Assembly (NCBI RefSeq): GCF_001949145.1
Contig: NW_019091355.1
Span: 5,002,627-5,066,626, forward strand
Source: Acanthaster planci
Taxonomy: Eukaryota > Echinodermata > Asteroidea > Valvatida > Acanthasteridae
Direction of reading: 5' to 3'
Length of the DNA: 64,000 nucleotides
Below, piece by piece: positions 27,601 through 41,805 of the stretch (position 1 is the first letter of the stretch; every line of letters starts with the position of its first letter). Below the pieces are notes generated by a model. That model saw nothing but the letters and a program-made list of their open reading frames with translations. It did no database searches and was not told the origin of the DNA. The position numbers and the translations under genes are program-made.

Positions 27601-30600
27601 TGAATCCGCCAGTCTGGCTGCCTGGTTGTTAATTGGTATCTGCTCTGTGCAAGAACAAAGAGATAGCATTTTTTTCCATAGCAACAATGCCCCTTTGGTA
27701 GGAACTCCTTGCCTGCACGAACAGGTTCATTCGAGCGTGGTGCAAGCCACACTGAACATGTCTACCCAATTTGATATTTGTTACCCACGCAAATATCCAC
27801 GCTGAAAATATCTCATCAATAGATGGCACATTTCAAGGGACAACAGCCTTGTGCTATGTGGAGAAACGTTGGTAGAATCAAACACAGCACAGAAATGATC
27901 AGATATCACTTTCTGAAAGAGTGAAAGCCTAGAGAACAAAATCGAAGACCAAATATCAAAAGAAAAATCTGCTAAGGTCTTCAACCAAGATTAGTACCTA
28001 GAATGAATATGGACCCAACTGAATCAACACCTGGACTGAGGGGGTGAAGAAGATCAAGTGAACTGGGTACTGGTGTAAATAAAAGTAACAGCCTCAAGGA
28101 TGCTCAATGAGGTTTTACATGGTGATATAAAGATTGAAGCAGCCCCCAGCCATCAGCACAGTCTAGCAACTCGTGTAAATATTGTTACAAGGGGGAAGGC
28201 TTTCAACTGGAATATTGAGGGGATGCCTGAGCACTGGTTGGTGTAGCCCTGGGGTGTATGCAGCCTCACTAATTAGGTACCTTGTCTTTTGTTGCTTAAC
28301 CGGGCTTTGTACAATGACCTGGGTGAAAGCAGCACCGCGGGGCCAAAGTGGGCGTAACTTGTCTGCACGCTCTCCTGACTGTTAGGGTGTAACAGCCCAA
28401 AGGATTTTAAACATGGTTTATGAGGAAATCTGTCCTTAGGCCGAGGGAGGGGTGAAGTCTCAGCTGTCTGGGCCCTTCAGTTATACTGGCATAAAAAGGC
28501 TTCTAAGTGAGATTTATTGAGATGGAAACCTGTATGTGAGAAATACAATTCTACTGTCTCCCGATTCCTAGGTCCTTGCGTAATGAGATGCAGTTTGCTT
28601 GATGTTCAGTTTAGGGATCCACGGTACGTTATCATCCACTTGGGTTTGACACCGAAGTTGATTACCACTGTGACAGGCAAAATGGGGGTCAAAAAAGAGC
28701 GATTGTCCCTGTGTGCCATATATGCTGCACAATGCTACTATCCATGGCGTAATGCTTCTAGGAGAGCTTTACTCAAATGAGAACATGAATGGTTGCCCAT
28801 GTCGAAATAGACAATTTAATGTAGTTATTACATGAAATGTTTTCCTTCACGCTAAACACTCCTTAATCCTCCAATTTCAAAATGAGTTGGGGTTAGGGTT
28901 AAGTCCTCTCCTAATATGATTATACTGACACTGAGTCCAAGGATTACACTTGAAATCAAGTAAATGGATGATCTTGTTTTGTTCATCATCAAAAGTGATG
29001 CAGTAAATTTTACCTTCGGTTTTGACATTGGCAGAAGATATTACAGCATGTCCGTCTGTGTCTCTATGCTACACTGCGCATGACTGTTCCTGGCAAGTGA
29101 ACTCCAGAAATGCTGTGTGTCCATATCATCATAAAATGAGCAATTAGCTTGGTGCTCACAATGAACCCAACCAAAGAAAAATTTACCCACTTGAAATCAG
29201 ACTTGGGCACGACTGAGGTTGCCAGCATGCAGTTGTTACCCTAAGATCCACTGGGGAATACCCAGATTGAGTATCAGCGCCAGTCCCCCCCCCCACCCAA
29301 CCTGAGGAAGTTCAGTCTAGCAACACCAGGCCTGGTGTGCAAGCCAGGATCCCCCACTCGTGTTTTAAGAAGTTTAAAAAAAAAAAAAAATCAGTCATCG
29401 CCACTGTATAAAAGTTTGATCACTGGTAGGAAATGCATGATTCCTTTTCACCTTAGATATGGGTTTGAACACCTTTTCATGTTAAGTGTCTTTGTCACCT
29501 CTGTTGGAGTAAGTTTCACTCCCTTCAAAAAGGGAGTCACGCAGGCTTAACTTTCCAGGAGAACCTGATGATAAGCAGGTGTAAACTAAACAACAGCCTC
29601 CTCTGCTGATTGATAGGAAAAACTGACAACAAATCCCAACAAATGGAGGGGAATGCAGAGACGGGCCCAAGCTTTTAGTTACCGTTAATTCTTCTGTTAT
29701 TCCTCTCTTTTTATTTTCTTATCAATGATGGGTACATGCTTCATTCCCTCTCAGAATAACCTTGCCAGCAAGAATGCCAAACAAAGTAGTATGGTTAGAA
29801 ATTCGGAAGAGTCTCACTTTTTTAGGGGGGGGGATCTCAATTGATGGAAGCTTTCAGTAAACTGGAAGGTTCTGCAAAAGTGTGTCAAGTTTTTGTGGCG
29901 AAATCTTTGAGGGGATAGACTGAGATTGGAGAATAACAGCCCTGTCCCACCTCATGGCAACACAAGCAATTTTAGCAAAGACCTTCGAATGCAAGATGCT
30001 GGGACTGTATCCAATATTTCACCAGGGAGGGAAACATGGTAACTAGTTTGTTTGATATTACCAGCCCTAAGCCTCATATCACGTCAGTATAACTTTGGAA
30101 ACTGTGAACAAAAAGTCTCATAAAAGCACTCACTGAGGCACATACAGGTACATACTGTATAACTTGTCTCAATTTCTAGCTTTCAAAATGTGTATCTATG
30201 TACATGTAGTTTGCAACTTTGTTGATGTTCTTCCAGGAGCAGAAGTTCCAAGGACACATTTTTATTTAGAGGTTGCATGCACATATTCAGATTACTGAAA
30301 TAAAGATCCCCAATTAAACAATCCCCATTTAAACAAAGGTAGCTCCTTGAAAATTCTATTGACTACACGTCACAAAGGGGATGAAGGACCAGAGATTATA
30401 CCTGGGTAAAAGACCATGGATGAGTAAGTCCTGACATTTTCCTGGGGAATAAGTGCCCCACGAATGTCCGACCTCCCCCCCCCAAAAAAAAAGAAACTAC
30501 TGCCTTCAATTATCAGAAAGGAACCACAGACCAACCAGGGTTAAGTGGCAAGAAAAGTCAATTAGGAAACCGGAAGACATGACAAATGTGGTGCCTGTCT

Positions 30601-32203
30601 CACTTTGACTTCCACTCCAATTTCAAAGTTGGGATGAGGGTGAGGGTGGGGGGGGGAAGCAACCACCACCTGTCCAGAAATGTGTGTTACATTACAAAGA
30701 CATGGTGAAACAGTCAGGGGAGTCTTGCTGGGAGAGGGAAAGAGGACATAAATGTACCTTAGCAGGTGGGAACGGGTCATAGGGGTATTACTCCACCCCC
30801 TCCCCCAACACACACACTCAGGTAGACAAGACAAGAAAAATAAAAGGTTTCATTGGAGTCAATACTTGCTGAGGAAGTGTCTTGGTAGTGTGGGTCCATA
30901 TACTGGGAGCAGCAGCAAGGGATGTGCAACCCATGCAGTTACTAACGAAAGATTTGCTACTTGTAGCACCAGCTCACCTGTTTATGGCACAGAGCAAGTG
31001 TGGGTAGCTATTTTTCATCAGAATGCGCACAAATGTCTCCACAAAGTGTGCAGATAGAGGCTAATTCCCCAGAGCTAAGCCCAGAAACTAGATAAGTTCC
31101 CAGAAAACATTTGCTTATGAAAAGCTGGGCATCAGCTTAAATGTCACATGATGCATGCATATTGCTTGTAACTGGCTCTCATTTGACTTTTGCTCAGTAT
31201 GTAGCCTAAATCTGTTCCATTAAATTACCGTAAGCCCAGAGCACATCCAAGGGTTTTTCACACTTCCTGTTGTTAATGAACACGTAGGGGATTTTCCAAT
31301 TTCTGCATACAAGCCTTTAAGTACACATGCCAGCCTATGCCTACTCCACATAAACATTTGGGCCTCTGCTTGACTATCCTTTTTGCAATACTGACAAACG
31401 AGGGACAAAATTGGTGAAGTTGGCAATTGAAAAAAAAAAAACGACTTGAAAACAGGTACATTCCTGGATTTTTTTACAACACACAAGCAGAGTTTCCAAG
31501 TAGTCTTAATTTTGCCGGTCCAAGCCAAAGCATGAATTCTGATACGAAAGGGACAAACAAAAGTGATGAAAAGGGAAACGAGTATTGGATTCAATCAACG
31601 GAATGAACAAAAAAGGGCTCCATAGCAGGAGAAATTCATTCTGTTACTCCTGCACTTACTTTTAAAGTCGTCAGTTGGCCGGACAAAAAATGATTTCACA
31701 AGTAAGATTAATGTCCTTAAGCAGTGAAAACTACACCTGTCTGCAACATGATCTCCCCCACCATTGTCACAGCCATCATTATGCAACAGAGAAATGAAAG
31801 CACTTGTGAACTGTAATGACAGTTCACACGAGTTAACTCAGAGTGCGTTGGCGGGGTCAGCCCACCTGGCCACACACTCACGCATGTTCGTCAAGATTAT
31901 GTAAATTACGCACGCATTGATGATTCTGCCCTGGCAAAGATTGCTGCACCATATGGAGCATTCTTCACACTTCAAAAGGGTGCAGGGAATCATATAAATG
32001 CAAAATACATACACAGGGTCCTCCATGGTGGCAGGTACCACCCTGCATTCAGATGCACGGGGGGCTGTCGTAACTGTACACCGAGTCAATCCAATCATGG
32101 TCCGTGTTCCAATGAACAACGGGTAGCAACCAGCCAACTGTCACTGCATGCAACAGCAACAACCATCCTCATCAATTCAGTCAGCCATATACACATTACT
32201 CAC
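24670..32203. other. No supported gene; presumed intron
   Basis: AT-rich DNA with poly-A/poly-T runs and runs of C or G. The plus frames at 27455-27805 and 28517-28780 have no splice support. Nothing else was seen. Confidence 0.45.
26211..26224. repeat. (CA)n microsatellite
   Basis: A short CACACACACACACA run in non-coding DNA. Confidence 0.8.
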
Positions 32204-32252
32204 CAGAATACGTCCTGCTAACCACTGGTAGCATAACAAAGGGAAATTCATC
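32204..32252 (-). CDS. Weak candidate exon (49 nt)
   Basis: The minus strand has TGATTTGCAG, then 49 nt, then the donor CTG|GTGAGTAA. In phase 0-1 it reads DEFPFVMLPVVSRTYS plus one base, and the entry phase fits the 41749-41805 exon. A second frame (phase 2-0) is also open. The exit phase does not fit the next candidate at 24636-24669. The donor is strong and the acceptor is moderate. Confidence 0.22.
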
Positions 32253-32767
32253 CTGCAAATCACCCAACAATCTGATCTGTGTATTCAAGTTCAAGGAAGA
32301 AACTGCCTACCCATTTTTACATGATACATGATACATTTTTACATGAGGTTTCAAGTGCTAACGTGCTACATACATGTACGCACAGAATTTCTACTAAAAC
32401 TGGTAATGTTAACAGTTCAAGTTAGCCATGACATAGTGTCACCATCGTCAAACTGACTCAACAATGGCAAGGAACAAATCCTTGACTCTTTTTCCAGGAT
32501 GAGTGGTGTTCCTTTGTAATGCTACATGTGACATACTGACCTTGGTAAATACAAGAAGGATGCAGTGAGGTGTTTACACTTTGAACATTAGCCTTCGACA
32601 AAAATTTAGGATGAGATGACAGATGCTCAAACGGATTAAATAAAGATGGAGAAATGCATCACTGCAATCACGGTGAAGAAATAGCACCATTCGCCGCCGG
32701 TGAAATTAATTATCATCTGTGCTGGCATCTCTGATACAAGTCTAGGAGCATCCCCTTTCAAAATGGC

Positions 32768-33076
32768 ATGTCATCTCCGATCTTCAACTACAAGTTATTC
32801 AATTATGATGATGACGACTACCAAAGATACATGTACCCCTACGTACCATGTGGTCCGGCTCCCCGTCCTTCTTGCATCCCTGGCTGTGCTGACAACACTG
32901 GCAGTAGCACAGTACGCAGTCCACTCCATTGGGACTCTGGTGACTTGGATAGTCTGGCATCCACCATCTCAGATGTACCCGAGCCATCGCCCCTACCTCA
33001 ATCAATTAAAAAGCTTCACAGACATACACACCCTGCACTGCTCAGGAGGGGCACACTGTTGCCATATCCTGTCTAA
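32768..33076 (+). CDS. Possible small ORF, 102 codons
   Basis: ATG (GGCATGTC) opens 102 codons in a locally G+C-rich island. It begins MSSPIFNYKLFNYDDDDYQR, is Tyr/Asp-rich, then Pro/Ser-rich (HWDSGDLDSLASTISDVPEP), and ends in a basic tail. A second plus frame across the same DNA is open for 131 codons and contains a hydrophobic stretch (LPVLLASLAVLTTLAVAQYA). Two open frames over one GC-rich patch show that low stop density alone could explain both. No splice or polyadenylation signal helps, and no function is proposed. Confidence 0.18.
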   Translation: MSSPIFNYKLFNYDDDDYQRYMYPYVPCGPAPRPSCIPGCADNTGSSTVRSPLHWDSGDLDSLASTISDVPEPSPLPQSIKKLHRHTHPALLRRGTLLPYPV

Positions 33077-36000
33077 TCAGCTTGTTAGTGCATAGAGCTG
33101 TCAAGTATATCTGCAGCACAAGTATTAAAAAATATATTCCTCAGAGGTGCTCAACTTATCATCGACATCTCAGAGCTACTATAGTAACTGCCTCACAAAT
33201 TCTGTCAGGCACCCACGTAGGAGAGATGATGAAGATATTTATAAATAGTCAGTTTACAGGATGGTTGTTTGCGAGGTGGGTTGACTTGTGCTGTGGGCCG
33301 GAGGAGTTGGGTCTTATTATGAGGCCTCATGCTGTCAGCTGATTGCCATTCCAGGCATGTTTGGGGCTCCAGGCTTGCTGGCTCACTCTACGTCCCGTCC
33401 CGTACCATCCGCGTTCTCTTCTTCCTTTCTCAGCTCGAGGTTAACTAATAATTCCTGGAAGCTATTCCTATCCCAGGGGGGTGGCAGGGGAGGGGGGTCA
33501 CTGGGAGAACAAACAGGCAGATTGGATTTGGCACCTCTGCTCACAGTGCCAGGCAGGAATTACTAGTATAGTAATGAGTTTCTCGGTGGCTGTTTCATGT
33601 GCAAGTTCTCAGAATTCTTTTGAAAAGTCGTATTGACCGGGCAAATTAAAAACTGACTACCAAGAAGACTGAGGGAGAAGAAAAAAGTGTAAAGGGGAGT
33701 ATAAAGTAAAAGTAATATAAAATGAAGCTACATGTATTCTAACAGACACTGCATTTTCTTCATACTTTCATTATATCAACATCAATTCATGTAAAATGAT
33801 TTTCAAAAACAATTTTACTACTGCTATTAAGGTAAAATGCTGAAATATTATATTTTCTCGACTACCGTTATCCTGTTTTTTACTTTGACAATGCATCACT
33901 TTAAATATCTAAAGAACTGAGAACAAACAGCCTACATAGTCACACTACTGAAAATATTGGAAAATATTACAAACGGGGAAAAAACCAACATGTTGATGTC
34001 TCGCAAGCCTTGTCAGCACCTTGTAATCAGCCTTGTCGTCAGTGTTCAAGTTTTACTCCAAAACTGAGGATAAAATTATATGCTTTACACAATTTTTGTG
34101 TGGTGACGTCTTCCTTCAGAGTGTCAAGAGTCTGAGAAATTCCTTGCATTAAATCCCTTCATCTTCCCTACAGATTCAGAACAGCCAAACAGATTTTTTT
34201 TTTTGTTTCAATGCCGGTTTTAGTTAGGCAGAGAGATACATGGAGCTGTCATTAATTGTGGCCGTGGCAATATCAGAGGAGCTGCTGCTCTGTGATTGGT
34301 CACTGGGTTCTCAGCACGCACGTCCACTGTCAACTGGAGTCTGGCTGGGCCAAGTAAAAAGATAATGATGATGATGGTGACGGTGATGAAGAGTCCCCGT
34401 GGACGCTGCCTGGCAAACAGCCCCAAGACGTTGTTTCAAAGGCAACAGACCCACAGAGCCTCCCGATTTAAAAAGGTTGCATTTGGATGGCAACAATCTT
34501 GTCTTCTCCTTTTTTTAACCAAGTTTCATCATTAGTCAATGATGGAGATAAGTCTTCCGGCAATGCAATTTACTGGGATACCAAAATCGCTAGTAGTACG
34601 TTTTTCACCATTCCTTGTGAGATTAGACGTTAGAGACACCGATTGACACATTAGGCAGAAATATCCTCAATTCAGCACCACACCCTTCTACATGTATTTC
34701 ACAGCGAGTGACCCCTACTTTAAAGACATGTTTGCATTTTACAACTGCTCATGTATATATTTCTACAGTTGTTTCCTCTTCCTGAAATGAATCCCATTTC
34801 ATTGTTGCTGCGTCAAAAAATGTTTGGATTAAAGTTTAAGACAACAAAGTGCGTATCTAAGGGAAAACAGAATTTAGCACCAACCTGATTTGCATTTTGA
34901 TTGTGCCTTATTGACATACTATGTCCAACCGTACTTGTCCCTAATCCTCAGTGACCGTGACATATGCTCATCTGTCCAAGCTGCTAATAAACCAGGAGAA
35001 ATAAATCATCACCAATGACAAATTCTCTATTTACATTTCTGACGAGTACAAGATGCTTAGCATAGTTGAATCATCTCACTAAAGCCTCGGCCAACAGGGC
35101 AGAGAATACAGAGAGTGGGGGGGGGACTTGAGGAAAAAAAACCAAAAGAGAAATTTGCAATCTGTTGTAATCTTATCCCTGATGAAGCAAGCGCTCCATT
35201 GACCACAAACGTACCCCAAGGTAACGGAAAATGAGGCAGCTGATGTCGCATCTCTCAACCTTCCAGAGAGATTCCTACGGTCATTACACTTATCCCTCGT
35301 CATAGCCACAATCGCTCTTCCTTTCTCGGCAGCCGAGCTCAAAATAGACCGCAGATGGCCAATCCAAAATATCTCCTTGGACGTAAACAGCCTGGGAAGA
35401 AGCCTAACGACGTGATCTCCTTTGGGCTGGTGATGTCACTTTTTTCGGCATGGTGGTTTTCAGTGTGTTGGCTTGAGAGAAATGATCCACAAGTTAAGCC
35501 ACATGGTTCCCTGGAAGCATGCCCATACTTTCGTGAAGCTGGTTTCAATACACCTTGGGAATAAATACCAAACAGAGCAGCAAAGAAAAACACTGGAGTG
35601 GCATTCCTTTTTTCAATACATTGTATCGCATAAGTATTTATATTACATTCCTTATCTCGTTCATTACATGCATAAATCTGATTTTGCAGACTGAAGGAAA
35701 ACTTCATCTTTTCAAAGACAGACAAAACAGTATGTGTGATTAAATCAATACAAATCAAACAGCATTACATGGAGACAAAAAGCAGAAACTAACCATGCAT
35801 ACACCACAGTGTACAATTTATTTTAAGAGCCAGACTGTTCCCAGGAATATCAAGCAAACATTCAGTTTAACAAGCGCAACCTGCTTTGAGTTTCATGGAA
35901 AAAATTACTGAACTATTACAGTGCTTTGTGAACATACATATTTTAATTTAATTCAATTTAATAGGGGTACTGGTTCCTACCTCCATGGTAAGGCCTACTG

Positions 36001-39000
36001 AACTTGGTATAATGAGCAAGCTGCCCAGCAAGAACTATCCTCAAGGCAACAATCTTTCATCCATATACTCTATTTTGACAACCCAACTACAACCTGCCCG
36101 AGGTCACCAAACATGCTGTTGCCATGGAGACTGACCACATCAAAGGCATTCCTGCTCAGTTAACAGGAAGCTGATAAATGTCACCCACTTGGGGAGGGGG
36201 GTTCAAGCTCTTGAAGTGTCCAGACACTAAGTCAGTGCTCTAGGAACACCAAAGTCCAATTTAAACATGAGGGGGGGAGAACCACCCAACCCTCACCCTC
36301 CCATGAGTGCCCTTGTCATTTCCCAAGAGCCTTCTCAACATCATCACACTGTTCTAAAAATCTAAGGGAGGAGTTGAAATTTCATGACAGATGTATCCTG
36401 TTTTCCCTTCACCATTTTTTTTTAAAGTTTCCTCAATATTTCTTCCAAATATCAGTGAATTCTGAAAAAAAAATTGCTATTTTACTTTCAATCCCAAAGA
36501 GAATTTTAATTTGCATAAATATGTATCATTCAACAAAAGAAAACACTCTCAAGCTTGAAAACATTATTTTTCCCAAAAGGATAAAATAAAATGCCAAATT
36601 TGTCTTTCATTTGATGAAGTAGTAGAAAGACTTAAATATTCAAAGCTAGTTCATACTTCCTAAGATCTGATACAGGTGTCTAGAAGAGGTGTGAGAAAAT
36701 GCTGCCTTCCTGTACCGCCCCTTTAACATTCCAACCACAAAATATCAAAACCAACCTTTTTTAGGGAGATTTTAGCACGATTACTCATGCTTCCCTGACC
36801 AAAACCCAACATCTCACAAAGTTCCTGGTGGAGCAAATACTTTACATAGTCTGCAAAGCACAGACAACAGGAATGGATGTCTGACTTGGCTGACCATGAC
36901 TCAGCATGTACAAATCCTGGAATCAGATACCACCCAGCAAGCTCATGCACCTGTGAAACCTGGGCCCTGTAGTGGGGTAGTGACTGCCTGGCAAGGGTGC
37001 AAGCTGCCTACCAGAGAGGTAAACAGGGTTATAAATTATACCAGGAGGGCTGTCTTCCAAAAACTCCAAGTTATCCCACCAAAGTGCTGATTCATACTTA
37101 CACATATTGAACTTCCTCTTACATTTTGCCACGTGGTAGTGTTACTGCTGAAATCATTTAAATTACTGTTTGTCAATAACTAATCAGTTTGAAAACCATT
37201 TAAGGCCAATGAATTACCCTATTTACATATGTTAAAGAAAAGAAAACACTAAAAGCAAATTTTAAACACATTTATCAGAAGCCCTGGTGGGGGGATGCTT
37301 TTTGGAATTTTCCTCAATTTATGAAGATTTTTTTCTCTCAATTTTTGAAAGATTTGCTGAATTGTTTATTATTTATTAAAACTTGATTGCATATTTCTTT
37401 CAAAACACCTGCTAAAGAAAGTTCTCTTTTGGAGTGAAGAAGGGAGGGGAAAACACCACACAGTCCCCAGCTGAAAAGATCAATTCCATTGTACATCGGA
37501 CACTGTACAGAAGGTACAAGATACAAAATGCAGTCATTCCATATTGATAATGACTCACTCCAGGCAGCCAGCATTTGTCAAATTGAAAACCAGAGACCTA
37601 AGATTTTTTTACATCCACAGTGTCGCAGGAGGAACTCAATGACTTAATATTCCTCATGATCAGATGATCAGCGTTCTTGTGACAACAGACTGTTAAAATA
37701 ACTCCTGACGACATCACACTAAATCTTGCTTGTGTCCCTGAGACTACACAATGTAAATGAAAAATTGTAGGGTTTTTGTTGCCTTTCCAATATATTTCAG
37801 CAGATTTACATGTACTCATCAGTACTTTTGATTCTCCATACATTTACACCAAAATAATTTCATTTCATCTCCACCCCAGACTGCACCACTGAACACCTTT
37901 AGTTACCCCCATACAATTAAAGTTTTATTGTTCGGGTATTTCATTGTATTGATCTTACATTGTTTTGAAGCATCACAGTAAAATGAGGTAGACAGGGTCA
38001 CTTGCATTTTATTGATGTACATGTACCCTCAAATGACTGAAGTAAGTTTTACAAGCTCTCAACTTTATGAGATATTTGTGTATATTAGGCTAGTGAAAAT
38101 ACAGTGTAATGCAGCCCCATTTAATTAAATCATTATTTAGTGTTGAGTCAAACCAACAACTTGAAAAAATACCCTCTTTATTCTGGATGTTGACACATAA
38201 TGGCCAATCAGCATCTGTAGGTTTTGCACTAGCTCTGTTCATATTTGTGGAGTGATGTTCTGCACAGACAAGCATGCAAATGCGTGTATCATGGACAAGG
38301 ATTCTAAGACATCTAAACTGTTTGTTTGCTACTTCTGTAGTGCTTGCATACAGCCAGGCCATATAAATGTAGCGGAGAAATTACAGAAAGCTAGTGTGCA
38401 AAATCATATTGGACTCGGAAGATTTAGCACCATTGGGGTCAATGTACTGGTCATTCTGTCATAGCAATGAAAGTAAGACGGACAAAAAAGGACAGATGTA
38501 GTAGCACCTCCCCACCACCGCGGGGGGAAAAAAAAATGTGTTATCTCTGGCAGACGAGTAACGAACAGGAAACAACAAGTGATTGGTCACAAAGCCAAAA
38601 CCGAACTACCTGGGCAGTGGTCAAGCAGTCTTGACCAGTTCTTGACCGTAAACCGAAAGATGATCACTGACCAGATCCTCCCACACTCCGATGTCAATGA
38701 CCCGGTAGAAGGAAGGAGACCAATAGGTGTCTGGCGGTCAGGGTTCAATTACTGGGTTCAATTAGGTGGAAAGTAAACAGGCTGTTGTGACAAGTGATAC
38801 TGGAGAAAAGGGAAGGGGCATTGCTTGGCGCTTATTAGGTACCTGTACATGTACCAGTGGTGTGTCCAGGTTGAGGGTGGGTGGGGGAGAAAAAAATGGG
38901 TACATTTTTCTTGACAATTACTGTGCATTTTTTTAATCCATGAAGCAATCATCACCACCACTCCACCCCCAAAAAGAAAGCAAGACAGGTGGTAGTAGTT

Positions 39001-41748
39001 CTGAAGACTTTCAATTCCTAAAAAGAAAAAGGATCAGAGGCAAAGTCTACACCTACACTGTTTTTCTGCCATACACTTCACAGGATTTTTTTAAAGCAAA
39101 ATAAAAATCCCAGTGCAGTATTCCACACCAAAGAGTCTATTTAGAGCAAAGAAATGTCTATGGGTACTTGTTTCACTTCACTTTTCTGTATGTCACGTTA
39201 TTAAATTAACAAAAGGTGTTATCACGAACACAGAGGACTGCACGATGGTGCAGTGGTGCTGATGTAAAATTACACCAGAAACAGATTTAATAATATGCAG
39301 GCTGCTTTGCTGAGCTTTTGTACAATTCCCAAAAGCGTCAACTTCATGAGGAAATCTTTATATGGGTCCAAGGTGAGACACACAGACCAAAATTGACATC
39401 TGTTTTCCTGACCTGGCCAGCTTATTTATTTTCCACAACACATGAAGTTCACACAGACAAAAGAATGGTGTATGGAACCACTTTCCATTTACATGTAGCT
39501 GAGATGGCATGCTTGACATGGATGTAGGAAGGGGGGCCCCAGGGGGCCAGTGGCCCCCCCCAAAAAAATATAGTAGGGGGGCCGGGCCCCCCTTATAGAG
39601 TTCTATAATTTGCATTCTCAGAGGGGAAGTTTTTGAGTGGATAGTTTTTGTAGCAGTGTGTGATAATTTTACTTAGATCACATTGGAAATTGGAAATTTT
39701 AATATTCACTTTCAATCAGGATCTTTCAATTCCTGCCCCTTCCGTGCCCAGTAACAACGACGAGTCCCACGGCATTTCACGCAGTACGCAAACAAGCCGC
39801 ATCACAGGCTGTGTTAATGTCCAAAAGAGGTTTCCAGAGCTCACGGCACAGTCTATTTTCTCGGTGACTCCACGTATTTCCAATGGAGCAAAGCCACAGA
39901 CCTAACTCTAATTAAACAACAGATTAAGGCAAAGTAAGATCGTGTTCAGTATGACTGCTCATTTTGGGGCTTTCCTCAAGTAAATAAAAGTTTTACTGGA
40001 ACATATCCCCATACTATTTTAAACTTAAAGATTTAAAGCTCGTGCATGGCATCAAGTTTGTGATGTCATCTGAGGCAAAGCTTTAACATCGCAGCTGGTT
40101 TGTGCACAAAAATTAAAGGATGCTTTTCTTAATAGGAAAACTCCACTAATGAGTGTTCAGACTTTCCAATACTGATTTTAAGGTGACCGTCATCATCCCC
40201 ATCGGCAAATGTGGGTTCTTGAGTTTATGTTTCATGCGTCCGTGAGACACTCTTCCTCTTACAAGTTTACCAAACATCACCGTCATAATGTGCAGTTTAA
40301 GATATGTCATTTTTGAAAATTTAATTATTACATCAGATCTTACAATAATCAACTTATCTTTTTTTAACCTATCAAACATGGATTTGAAAGGCTGAAATTT
40401 CAACATACCGATTGCTCAAATGATATTTCAGTGAGGTTTATGCATCGTGCAGTACAGAGCACAAAACCTTACACAAACTTGCCGACCCCACACCATACAG
40501 GTTTCACGCTACATGCTCACAATCACATGCATTGGACTCCTCACAAAGATACATGTATTTCATTATCTGGTCCCCCCCAGTAGAATCACACGTGCCTGCT
40601 TGAGACACAAAGTTTCGTCAAGACTATTTCAATTCTTATGCCATAACAAGTCCAGAGGAAACACATACCACTTGTAACAATGCATAACTGTCAATGAAGT
40701 ACTAAAACTCGCCGAAATGCCTTCTGAAATCTACCTTTTCAGCAGAAGTTGCAATGTGATGCTGTCTTGAAAAATTATTGCAGTTGGTAAAATTTAAATT
40801 GTAGTTTCCCTTGTAAAAAAAAAAATGGGACACACAAAGTTACAGTGCATACTTGATATTGATTAAGAAAGTGTTATATGTACAAAGTAACTTGCTGTAA
40901 CACAATTGTGAATGGAGAATAGTTGATACATGTACTAAGTCTGTTTCGCATCAACACCACACATTTTAGAGCCTAGCAAATTTCAAATCTAGGAAGTTTT
41001 GTCCCACTTAGTTCTCAAAATGATGGGTCTGACCACATGCTTTTTTTGACTTCAATCTTTTTCAAAATAGTAAATCAGTAGCTTTTTCTGAAAGTGAAAA
41101 CTGTGGTTAATGAAGTCATACTGAAAAAAAAAAATTGCGGCCTTGCAGTTTTAACAATCTCTTCAAAGTGCACACTCGTGGGTATTTCCTAGTTGAACTG
41201 CTTAAACAAGGAATGACCCATGGATGCAACTGATGTCAGAGATTCACGTAAGCAGAGCCAGTATGATGCAAATGACCTGTATAAAAGATGAGCCCACTGA
41301 GAACCCACCCTCGCCAGGGGGGTAGAACACTGTTGGCTTGAATGTCACCCGAGGTCTGTGCATTTGCAGCGGGACGTGAGCGTTTGTTCAGGAGTAAACC
41401 AACACATGTTCCTGCACTTTTGAAGGTACTCACAAGCAATGATGCACCCATACTCCTCGTTCAAAAATGCACTCTCTCCAGAGAAGTTAATGAGGATTTT
41501 ACCCCAAGATGTCAATTGTCATTTGTTACTTTCTGTACCTCAGAAATCAAAACAATATGGCGTCTGGCTGACTAGCACCTCCCGAATGCAGATATTGAAA
41601 AATGGAAAGAATCACCAATACAATCCTGAAATGCACAGATAACCAAATCCCTTGATCTTCTCTGGCCGGCCTGTGCATGTACACATGTACAAAAAACAAC
41701 ATCTTTGTCTAGCGATGATCCAAGCCTTTTTCAGCAAGCTTCACTTAC
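33077..41748. other. Mostly empty; presumed intron apart from the weak exon at 37102
   Basis: AT-rich with a TGATGATGATGG stretch near 34365. A G/C-rich knot at 39528-39600 (GGGGGGCCCC and GGGGGCCGGGCCCCCC) has a style seen again near 42590 and 63050, which may be worn transposon ends. A small plus frame at 35355-35564 starts MANPKYLLGRK and has a hydrophobic patch but no supporting signals. Confidence 0.4.
37102..37147 (-). CDS. Weak candidate exon (46 nt)
   Basis: On the minus strand an acceptor AAATGATTTCAG is followed by 46 nt and the donor TGT|GTAAGT. In phase 2-0 it reads SNTTTWQNVRGSSIC, the only frame without a stop. The incoming phase does not match the phase-0 exit of the 41749-41805 exon. 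It is therefore either a decoy or part of a transcript with other exons. Confidence 0.18.
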
Positions 41749-41805
41749 CTTTTTGCTGTCATCTTTGGGTGTTTTCTCCTTGGTGAGTGTTCCAAATATG
41801 CTTGG
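41749..41805 (-). CDS. Symmetrical 57-nt cassette exon
   Basis: This is the clearest splice-bounded exon in the window. The minus strand shows TTTTCTTTTTTTCAG, then 57 nt, then AAAAAG|GTAAGTGA, which fits the acceptor and donor consensus almost perfectly. In phase 0-0 it encodes PSIFGTLTKEKTPKDDSKK, a charged, probably disordered linker with possible phosphorylation sites (TPK, SKK). A second frame is open but less protein-like. A multiple of three with phase 0 ends would permit skipping. The family is not recognised. It is flanked by about 5 kb and more than 4 kb of intron. Confidence 0.65.

Noticed and set aside
28881-28902. Telomere-like GGTTAGGGTTA
   Set aside because: Fewer than two full TTAGGG units. 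This is chance.
31649-31786. Minus-strand donor-like AAAA|GTAAGTG
   Set aside because: There is no acceptor with a pyrimidine tract, and the phase-0 frame meets a stop a few codons upstream.
35355-35564. 69-codon plus-strand frame with a hydrophobic patch (MANPKYLLGRK start)
   Set aside because: The opposite strand is open for 139 codons and other plus frames overlap. No promoter or splice evidence.
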